This document shows, piece after piece, positions 58,585 to 64,000 of a DNA stretch of 64,000 bases. Every line of letters starts with the position of its first letter. The first letter of the stretch is position 1. Below the pieces are notes generated by a model. That model did not search any database. It was not told where the DNA came from and saw only the letters and a list, made by a program, of their open reading frames with translations. The stretch lies in the NCBI RefSeq assembly GCF_000718015.1, contig NZ_JODY01000011.1, positions 81,242-145,241 of the forward strand, given 5' to 3'. The DNA is from Streptomyces catenulae (GTDB taxonomy: Bacteria; Actinomycetota; Actinomycetes; Streptomycetales; Streptomycetaceae). Both the position numbers and the translations under genes were made by a program.

Positions 58585-59289
58585 GTGAGCCGCTCGGTTC
58601 TGGTCACCGGAGGCAACCGCGGCATCGGCCTCGCCATTGCCCGCGCCTTCGCCGAGGCCGGCGACAAGGTCGCCATCACCTACCGATCGGGCGAGCCCCC
58701 CGAGGGGTTCTTGGCCGTGAAGTGCGACATCACGGACATCGAACAGGTGGAGCAGGCGTACAAGGAGATCGAGGAGAAGCACGGCACGGTCGAGGTGCTG
58801 GTGGCCAACGCCGGTGTCACCCGCGACCAGCTGCTGATGCGGATGTCCGAGGAGGACTTCACCTCCGTCCTCGACACCAACCTCACCGGCGCCTTCCGGG
58901 TGGTCAAGCGCGCCAACCGCGGCATGCTGCGGGCCCGTAAGGGACGCGTCGTGCTGATCTCGTCCGTGGTCGGCCTGCTCGGCGGCGCGGGCCAGGCGAA
59001 CTACGCCGCCTCCAAGGCGGGTCTGGTGGGCTTCGCCCGCTCGCTCGCCCGGGAGCTGGGCAGCCGTAACATCACCGTCAACGTCGTGGCCCCCGGGTTC
59101 GTCGACACCGACATGACCCGTGCGCTCACCGACGAGCAGCGGGAGGGCATCGTGAAGCAGGTGCCGCTGGCGCGCTACGCGCAGCCCGAGGAGATCGCCG
59201 CCTCGGTTCGCTTCCTGGCCTCCGAGGAGGCCGCGTACATCACCGGAGCCGTCATTCCCGTGGACGGCGGATTGGGCATGGGTCACTGA
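58585..59289 (+). CDS. fabG: 3-oxoacyl-[acyl-carrier-protein] reductase
   Basis: 234 aa SDR. LVTGGNRGIGLAIARAFAEAG cofactor loop, VANAGVTRDQLLMRM, ISSVVGLLGGAGQANYAASKAGLVGF (catalytic Ser, Tyr, Lys), and NVVAPGFVDTDMTRAL. Reduces 3-ketoacyl-ACP with NADPH in fatty acid elongation. GTG start. Five bp before fabI; this mycobacteria-like mabA-inhA arrangement supports the FASII assignment. Confidence 0.93.
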   Translation: MSRSVLVTGGNRGIGLAIARAFAEAGDKVAITYRSGEPPEGFLAVKCDITDIEQVEQAYKEIEEKHGTVEVLVANAGVTRDQLLMRMSEEDFTSVLDTNLTGAFRVVKRANRGMLRARKGRVVLISSVVGLLGGAGQANYAASKAGLVGFARSLARELGSRNITVNVVAPGFVDTDMTRALTDEQREGIVKQVPLARYAQPEEIAASVRFLASEEAAYITGAVIPVDGGLGMGH

Positions 59290-59294
59290 TCAGC

Positions 59295-60065
59295 ATGAGT
59301 GGAATCCTCGCAGGCAAGCGCATTCTGGTCACCGGCGTGCTGACCGAGTCGTCGATCGCGTTCCAGGCCGCCAAGGTCGCCCAGAACGAGGGCGCCGAGG
59401 TCATCCTCACCGGCTTCGGCCGTCTCTCCCTCGTCGAGCGGATCGCCAAGCGGCTCCCCAAGGAGGCGCCGGTCATCGAGCTGGACGTCACCAACCAGGA
59501 GCACCTGGACGGTCTCGCCGACAAGATCCGCGAGCACCAGGGCGAGGACGCCCGCCTCGACGGCATCGTCCACTCCATCGCCTTCGGCCCGCAGGGCGCC
59601 TTCAACTTCCTGGCGGCGGACTGGGAGGACGTCGGCACCGCCGTCCACGTCTCCGCGTACTCCTACAAGGCGCTGGCCATGGCCTGCCTGCCGCTGATGG
59701 AGAAGGGCGGCGCGCTCGTCGGCCTCACCTTCGACGCGCAGATCGCCTGGCCGAAGTACGACTGGATGGGCGTGGCCAAGGCGGCGCTGGAGAGCACCAA
59801 CCGCTACCTGGCGCGCGACCTCGGCCCCAAGGGCATCCGCTGCAACCTGGTCTCGGCCGGTCCGATCAAGTCGATGGCCGCGAAGTCGATCCCCGGCTTC
59901 GAGGAGCTGGCGGACGTGTGGAACCACCGCGCCCCGATCGGCTGGGAGCTGACCGACCCGGAGCCCGCCGGTCGCGGTGTCGTCGGCCTGCTCTCCGACT
60001 TCTTCCCCCGCACCACCGGTGAGATCGTGCACGTCGACGGCGGCGTCCACATGATGGGTGCCTGA
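59295..60065 (+). CDS. fabI: Enoyl-[acyl-carrier-protein] reductase
   Basis: 256 aa InhA/FabI-type SDR. GILAGKRILVTGVLTESSIAFQAA, HSIAFGPQGAFNF, and the active-site YDWMGVAKAALESTNRYLA (Tyr, Lys), PIKSMAAKSIPGF substrate loop and GEIVHVDGGVHMMG end. Completes each FASII elongation round using NADH. Resembles mycobacterial InhA closely. Co-transcribed with fabG. Confidence 0.95.
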   Translation: MSGILAGKRILVTGVLTESSIAFQAAKVAQNEGAEVILTGFGRLSLVERIAKRLPKEAPVIELDVTNQEHLDGLADKIREHQGEDARLDGIVHSIAFGPQGAFNFLAADWEDVGTAVHVSAYSYKALAMACLPLMEKGGALVGLTFDAQIAWPKYDWMGVAKAALESTNRYLARDLGPKGIRCNLVSAGPIKSMAAKSIPGFEELADVWNHRAPIGWELTDPEPAGRGVVGLLSDFFPRTTGEIVHVDGGVHMMGA

Positions 60066-60135
60066 CCGCCCCCGCGCACCATCCGGCGCCCGGACGCCCG
60101 CTGACCGCTCGTCAGCCGTCCGTACCCGCCGTGCC

Positions 60136-60169
60136 TCCTGCCCGTTCCGGTCCGCCGGGACGGGCAGGA
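60136..60169. terminator. Bidirectional hairpin terminator
   Basis: TCCTGCCCGTTCCGG (60136-60150) pairs with CCGGGACGGGCAGGA (60155-60169) with one mismatch and a 4-nt loop; between convergent fabI and the GntR gene. Confidence 0.6.
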
Positions 60170-60174
60170 CGCGT

Positions 60175-60873
60175 TCACGGGGCGGACGGTCCGGCGGGTG
60201 TTCCGCACGTCGCCCGGCAGCCGAACGGCAGGGTGCTCGCCTCGGCGGCGGCCCGCTCCGCGTCGCCCGCCCGGATCGCCGCGACCAGCCGCGCATGGTC
60301 CATATGGGACTCCGGCCGCAGCTCCGCGCCGACGTCGGCGCGGAGGAAGTCGCGCAGCACACCGCCGAGATCGGCGTAGATCTCCGCCAGTACGTCGTTG
60401 TGCGAGGCGGCCACCACCGCCATGTGCAGCGTCGCGTCCGCCTCGACGAACGCGTCCGCCGCCCCCGACTCCCAGGCCCGCTCCCGGCGTTCCAGCAGCG
60501 CGTCGAGCTGCCGCAGGTCGTGCGCGGTGCGGTGGCGGGCGGCCAGCCGCGCCGCCGACGCCTCCAGCGCGCTGCGTACCTCGGCGACGTGCCCCGGGTC
60601 GGCGTCGGCGAACCGGCGGTTCATCACCCCGGCCAGCTCACTGGTGGCCACCACGAAGGTGCCGGAACCCTGCCGGATGTCCAGCAGCCCGTTGTGCGCC
60701 AGCGCCCGTACGGCCTCCCGGACGGTGTTCCGGGCCACCCCGAGCTGTTCGGTCAGCTCCGGTTCGGTGGGGATGCGGGCGCCGACGGGCCATTCGCCCG
60801 AGGTGATCTGGGCGCGCAACTGCGCGATCACCTGATCCGCCAGCGCGGAGCGGCGGGGGGAGGTCAGGGGCAT
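60175..60873 (-). CDS. GntR/FadR-family transcriptional regulator
   Basis: 232 aa. Winged helix-turn-helix (about 10-75: ADQVIAQLRAQITSGEWPVGARIPTEPELTEQLGVARNTVREAVRALAHNGLLDIRQGSGTFV) and an all-helical FCD effector domain (about 90-210) with DATLHMAVVAASHNDVL and SHMDHARLVAAIRAGD metal/ligand histidines. Divergent from an MFS exporter whose promoter contains ATCAT/ATGAT repeats, so it probably represses that gene. Ends with an unusual Cys-containing tail (GCRATCGTP). Confidence 0.9.
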   Translation of the reverse strand: MPLTSPRRSALADQVIAQLRAQITSGEWPVGARIPTEPELTEQLGVARNTVREAVRALAHNGLLDIRQGSGTFVVATSELAGVMNRRFADADPGHVAEVRSALEASAARLAARHRTAHDLRQLDALLERRERAWESGAADAFVEADATLHMAVVAASHNDVLAEIYADLGGVLRDFLRADVGAELRPESHMDHARLVAAIRAGDAERAAAEASTLPFGCRATCGTPAGPSAP

Positions 60874-60975
60874 GGCGGTGCTCCGGGATGAGGGGAGGGG
60901 CGGCGGGCGGCGCCACCGGGACCGTGCCGGGCGGGGTGCCCGGGAAGGGGGTGACCGCCGAAAACTGGACAGGCA

Positions 60976-60996
60976 ATCATCCTATGATTCTATGAT
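60976..60996 (+). promoter_or_regulatory. GntR-type operator overlapping the -10 box of the MFS gene
   Basis: ATCAT (60976-60980), ATGAT (60984-60988) and ATGAT (60992-60996), separated by 3 bp each; the first two form an inverted repeat. TATGAT at 60991-60996 is a consensus-like -10 ending six bases before ATG 61003. Binding by the divergent regulator is inferred. Confidence 0.6.
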
Positions 60997-61002
60997 GTGG
61001 CC

Positions 61003-62295
61003 ATGGCAGACGACGACCTGGCGACACTCCGCGCCGCCGACCGCCCCACCCCGGACGGCACCCCCCTCCCGGCCACCGCCCCCACGGCCGACGACGACCG
61101 CCCCGCACCGACCACACCCCGCTGGCTCCACGGCGTCGTCATCGCCGGACTCGTCCTCGCCGCCCTCAACCTCCGCCCCGCCATCACCAGCCTCGGCGCC
61201 CTCATGGAGGAGGTCCGCGCCGGACTCGGCATGAGCGGCACCGTCGCCGGACTCCTCACCTCCGTCCCCGCGCTCTGCTTCGCCGCCTTCGGCATCGCCG
61301 CCCCCCGCCTCGCCAGACGCCTCGGCCCCGGCGCCGTCGTCTGCGCCGGGATGGCCGCCATCGCCGTCGGCGTCGCCGTACGCCCCTTCGCCGGAGGCAC
61401 CGCCGGATTCCTCACCGCCAGCGCCCTCGCCCTCGCCGGTATCGCGGTCAGCAACATCCTGCTGCCCGTCGTCATCAAGAGCTGGTTCCCCGACCGCGTC
61501 GGCCCGATGACCGGCATCTACTCCATGGCCATGGCCCTCGGCACCTCCCTCGCCGCCGCCACCGCCGTCCCTCTGACCGCCGCCGTCGGCGGCTGGCAGC
61601 CCGGACTCGCGATCTGGGCCGCCCTCGCCGTCGCCGCGGTACTGCCCTGGGCCCTCGTCCTGCGCCGCCGCGCCGCCCCCGCCTCCGGCGCCGCCACCCG
61701 CGCCGAGGGCCGGCCGATCCGCATCGCCACCTCCCCGACCGCCTGGTCCCTCGCCGTCTTCTTCGGCCTCCAGGCCACCGCCGCCTACATCACCATGGGC
61801 TGGATGCCGCAGATCTTCCGTGACGCCGGGGTCTCCGCCGGTACCGCGGGCCTCCTGCTCGCCGTCACCATGGCCCTCGGCGTGCCCCTCTCCTTCGTCC
61901 TGCCGCGCGTCGCCACCCGTATGCGCCACCAAGGGCCGCTCGCCGCGGGCCTCGGCCTCTGCGGACTCGCCGGATACACCGGCCTCTGGCTCGCCCCCGC
62001 CTCCGGCGCCTGGCTCTGGGCCTTCCTCATGGGCGTCTCCAACTGCGCCTTCCCGCTGGCCCTCACCATGATCGGGATGCGCGCCACCAGCGCCGCGGGC
62101 GTCGTCAAGCTCTCCGCCTTCGCCCAGAGCGTCGGCTACCTCATCTCCATCCCCGGCCCCCTCCTCGTCGGCGCCCTCTACCAGCACAGCGGCGGCTGGG
62201 GCCTGCCGATCGCCCTGATGGCGAGCCTGATGGTGCCGCAGATCGCGGTCGGTGTGCTCGCCGGACGGGACCGCCGCATCGAGGACGAGACCTGA
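61003..62295 (+). CDS. MFS transporter, CynX/NimT family
   Basis: 430 aa from ATG 61003, about 12 membrane helices. A ~38-residue polar N-terminus precedes NLRPAITSLGALMEEVRAGLGMSG, the CynX/NimT helix-1 signature; AAPRLARRLGPGAVV, IKSWFPDRVGPMTGIYSMAMALGTS, and MGWMPQIFRDAGVSAGTAG also fit. Family members export cyanate, nitroimidazoles or other small compounds. The message is probably leaderless; GTG 60997 is the alternative start. Followed by a 38-aa membrane protein. Divergent from its likely GntR repressor. Confidence 0.9.
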   Translation: MADDDLATLRAADRPTPDGTPLPATAPTADDDRPAPTTPRWLHGVVIAGLVLAALNLRPAITSLGALMEEVRAGLGMSGTVAGLLTSVPALCFAAFGIAAPRLARRLGPGAVVCAGMAAIAVGVAVRPFAGGTAGFLTASALALAGIAVSNILLPVVIKSWFPDRVGPMTGIYSMAMALGTSLAAATAVPLTAAVGGWQPGLAIWAALAVAAVLPWALVLRRRAAPASGAATRAEGRPIRIATSPTAWSLAVFFGLQATAAYITMGWMPQIFRDAGVSAGTAGLLLAVTMALGVPLSFVLPRVATRMRHQGPLAAGLGLCGLAGYTGLWLAPASGAWLWAFLMGVSNCAFPLALTMIGMRATSAAGVVKLSAFAQSVGYLISIPGPLLVGALYQHSGGWGLPIALMASLMVPQIAVGVLAGRDRRIEDET

Positions 62296-62311
62296 GTGCG
62301 ACACTGACCCC

Positions 62312-62428
62312 ATGCCTGTACTCGAACCCAATCCCCAGGGCGGCCAGAAGAAGCTGCTCACCGTCCTCGGCGTGATGCTCGCCGTGACCGTCGTCATCGC
62401 CGTCGTGGCCAGCATCGCGGCCAACTGA
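62312..62428 (+). CDS. 38-aa transporter-associated membrane protein (SGM_5486-type)
   Basis: 38 aa: polar N-terminus MPVLEPNPQGGQKK then one membrane helix LLTVLGVMLAVTVVIAVVAS. Starts 16 bp after the MFS stop in the same transcript. Its form and position fit the tiny SGM_5486-family proteins that accompany transporters in Streptomyces. No ribosome site is obvious, so expression may depend on coupling. Confidence 0.75.
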   Translation: MPVLEPNPQGGQKKLLTVLGVMLAVTVVIAVVASIAAN

Positions 62429-62741
62429 CCGGACGGGCTCGGCCGACGGGGCGCGCCCGAGCGTGTGAAACGGGGCGTCGGCGGTGGGGGCGGTGGCGCT
62501 CCGTCGGCGGATGCGCCGGTGCGCGGACGCGTGCGTGCACTCCTCGGCCCGGACACCGCCGGACGGGTCCCGACCGGCCCGACCGGCCGCTGATCGAGAT
62601 CCCCTAGGGGGTCGGCCTCAGGGATCAGTGGGGGGTTTCCCGGATAGGAATGCCCACCCGTCCCCCCGTACCTTCGAAGAACACCGCACCCCGCGGTACG
62701 CGCCCACCCACGGCGCGCTTCGATCCGTCACGGAGGCGATC
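62429..62741. other. Intergenic region upstream of the 74-aa gene
   Basis: 313 bp. A CCCCTAGGGG palindrome near 62602-62611 and a G-rich stretch with GGTTTCCCGGATAGG follow, possibly promoter elements of the next gene. Nothing else seen. Confidence 0.35.
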
Positions 62742-62966
62742 ATGTCCACCGCGTCCCGCCGCCCCGCCGGCCCCGTGCCCCGGCACGACGCCGCCCGGCC
62801 CGCGCCGCGCACCGGGACCGTGCGGAGACAGCTCCCGTGGTGGGCGCTGGCACTCCCCGTCGCCACCTTCGCGATCCTGCTCGCCCTGCCGGTGACCTCT
62901 GCCGCGCCGACACCCACCGCGGTGACGCGCCTGCTGGAGATAGCGGCCCGCACCCTCTCCGCCTGA
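62742..62966 (+). CDS. Small single-helix membrane protein
   Basis: 74 aa, ATG with GGAGGCGATC upstream. Basic Arg/Pro N-terminus (SRRPAGPVPRHDAARPAPRT), one membrane helix (about 33-52, WWALALPVATFAILLALPV) and a short Ala/Thr C-terminus. Unrecognised; could be a signal-anchored small protein. Good ribosome site argues that it is translated. Confidence 0.65.
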   Translation: MSTASRRPAGPVPRHDAARPAPRTGTVRRQLPWWALALPVATFAILLALPVTSAAPTPTAVTRLLEIAARTLSA

Positions 62967-63050
62967 CCCGCCGCGGAGCACGGTCGCGGCCCGGCGGGAG
63001 CCTCCCAACACCCCGCGCCCCGCGCCGCCTTTCATGCGAAGCTGGGAGGC

Positions 63051-63569
63051 ATGAGCGCCGATACACCTCGCCGGATCGTCCTCCTCCGACACGCCAAAGC
63101 CGAATGGACACAAGAGAGCGACCATGAGCGTCCGCTCGCCGACCGCGGCCGGATGGACGCCCCGGCGGCCGGGCGACGGCTGGCCGGAGCCGGGATCACC
63201 CCCGAGCTCACTCTCTGCTCCACCTCCGCCCGCACCCGTGAGACCTGGAAGCTCTTCGTCGGCGAACTGCCCCAACGCCCCAAGACCGTCTACGACGAGC
63301 GGCTCTACGAAGCCTCGCTCGGCGAACTGATCGCGGTGCTCAACGAGACCTCCGACGAGGTGAGCGACCTGCTCGTGGTCGGCCACAACCCCGGGGTGCA
63401 CGCACTCGCCGACGCACTGGCGGGCGAGGCGGAAGGAGATCTGCTGGCGCGCATGAACCGCGGCGGATTCCCGACGTCGGCGATGGCCGTCATCGAGTTC
63501 AACGGCTCCTGGAAGTCCGTCGAGCACGGCGTGGGCCGCCTCACGGCGTACTGGCCGCCGCACGAGTGA
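63051..63569 (+). CDS. SixA-type histidine phosphatase family protein
   Basis: 172 aa. RHG motif with catalytic His in IVLLRHAKAEW, second-site CSTSARTRETW (Arg) and DLLVVGHNPGVHALA (second His). Length fits SixA-like phosphohistidine phosphatases, which dephosphorylate His in phosphorelay proteins, although in Streptomyces the substrate is unknown. ATG start preceded by AGCTGGGAGG. Confidence 0.92.
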   Translation: MSADTPRRIVLLRHAKAEWTQESDHERPLADRGRMDAPAAGRRLAGAGITPELTLCSTSARTRETWKLFVGELPQRPKTVYDERLYEASLGELIAVLNETSDEVSDLLVVGHNPGVHALADALAGEAEGDLLARMNRGGFPTSAMAVIEFNGSWKSVEHGVGRLTAYWPPHE

Positions 63570-63689
63570 GGCCGGTGGGGGCCGGGGCTGGGGGAGAGAC
63601 CGGGGAGAAGGACCTGCCGCTGTGGGGCTGGGGCTGAGAGTGGCTGGTCTGTGGGGGCTGGCGCTTGCCGGAGGCTGCGGGGCGGGTGC

Positions 63690-63850
63690 TTACGCGGAGG
63701 CTGCGGGAGCTGGCCCTTGTGCGGGGTCTGCGGGGGCGGCCCCTGCGCGGAGGTTGCGGGAGCGGGTGCTTGTACGGGGGCCGCGGGAGCGGGTGCTTGC
63801 GCGGAGGTCGCGGGGGCTGGCCCTTGCGTGAAGGCTGCGGGAGCGGGTGC
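63690..63850 (-). repeat. 27-bp tandem coding repeats (APAPA nonapeptides), one unit 26 bp
   Basis: Six adjacent units on the minus strand: 63850-63824, 63823-63797, 63796-63770, 63769-63743, 63742-63717 (only 26 bp) and 63716-63690. Translation gives nonapeptides such as APAPAAFTQ, GPAPATSAQ, APAPAAPVQ. The short unit shifts the frame; if it had 27 bp the last unit would end in TAA at 63690-63692. Confidence 0.75.
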
Positions 63851-64000
63851 CCGAGGGGAGTGCGGGCCGTGTGCCTGCGGAGTGGGAACGGTCAGGTCGT
63901 CGGCGTTGGCGACATCACCGGCGCCGACGAGCTGAGTGCTCGGTCGACGAGCCGACCGTTCGGGGGGAGAGGGAGGGGAGGGTGGGGGAGGGGGGAGGGG
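63690..64000 (-). CDS. C-terminal part of a Pro/Ala-repeat protein, probably frameshifted (start beyond window)
   Basis: Minus-strand frame open from the right edge. Coding-like text RPSTQLVGAGDVANADDLTV precedes the nonapeptide repeats, flanked on the edge side by a Pro-rich stretch. A one-base deficit in the fifth repeat moves the frame so that it would run on antisense to the SixA gene to 63305; restoring the base gives a stop at 63690. Either a recent frameshift in slippage-prone repeats or a sequencing error. The rest of the protein is outside the window; function unknown. Confidence 0.4.

Noticed and set aside
60982..62556. Minus-strand open frame of about 524 codons opposite the MFS gene
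   Set aside because: Low-complexity Gly/Glu/Asp peptide antisense to a clear 12-helix transporter.

Overview
High-GC actinobacterial DNA, almost certainly a Streptomyces chromosome arm-proximal core segment: G/C in nearly every third codon position, frequent GTG starts, 4-bp ATGA/GTGA gene overlaps, a 73-aa Gbn-like nucleoid protein, ectABCD, an LAETG-anchored surface protein and small Streptomyces-specific membrane proteins. From memory (not checked by alignment) the order follows the S. coelicolor region around SCO1814-SCO1867 in reverse. No insertion sequence, prophage, tRNA, rRNA or CRISPR array was seen.

Layout. 1-12.7 kb is an accessory-like stretch: a TerD fragment, a GlsB-type membrane protein, then a probable uronate/hexarate oxidation locus (uronate dehydrogenase, 5-dehydro-4-deoxyglucarate dehydratase, an unrecognised 402-aa protein, an IclR regulator and a 2,5-dioxovalerate/ketoglutarate-semialdehyde dehydrogenase) with two clear operator candidates, a degenerate sortase-like gene, two acetyltransferases, a DsbA/FrnE-type oxidoreductase, a class V aminotransferase and a proline-iminopeptidase-like hydrolase. 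12.8-16.2 kb is the complete ectABCD operon ending in a 40-bp perfect palindrome. 16.7-20.5 kb has an amidohydrolase, a bile acid:sodium-type symporter and the LAETG protein.

20.8-31.8 kb is a cobalamin gene cluster on the minus strand (cbiB-cobQ-ChlI/ChlD chelatase-cobO-cobB-VOC, then a CobE-like segment, cbiX and cobC), headed by a cobalamin riboswitch and a 20-codon leader ORF. It lacks cobN and all corrin-ring methyltransferases, and a ZIP metal transporter interrupts it. 31.9-33.5 kb is a Pit phosphate transporter operon under a textbook PHO box. 34-40 kb carries a class II aldolase, a hydrolase, an unknown protein, a VOC protein and an ABC-F ATPase preceded by an 8-codon leader peptide. 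40.4-44.9 kb holds gbn, an enoyl-CoA hydratase-like gene and an Asp23/AmaP envelope operon. 44.9-49.8 kb is a minus-strand operon (DEDDh-BRCT exonuclease, zinc-ribbon protein, SURF1, GH15 hydrolase, atypical SDR). 50-54 kb has a sterol-desaturase-like/lysoplasmalogenase pair and DUF485-ActP acetate uptake behind a CRP-like site. 54.2-64 kb has moaA, small proteins, tyrS, fabG-fabI, a GntR repressor divergent from an MFS exporter, SixA, and a repeat-rich protein running off the right edge.

Recurring themes are start codons lying 6-8 nt after a -10-like hexamer (probable leaderless mRNAs), strong T-poor hairpins between convergent genes, and short upstream ORFs that may couple to the next gene. 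Function calls come from motif and family recognition by eye; regulatory calls are sequence-pattern inferences.
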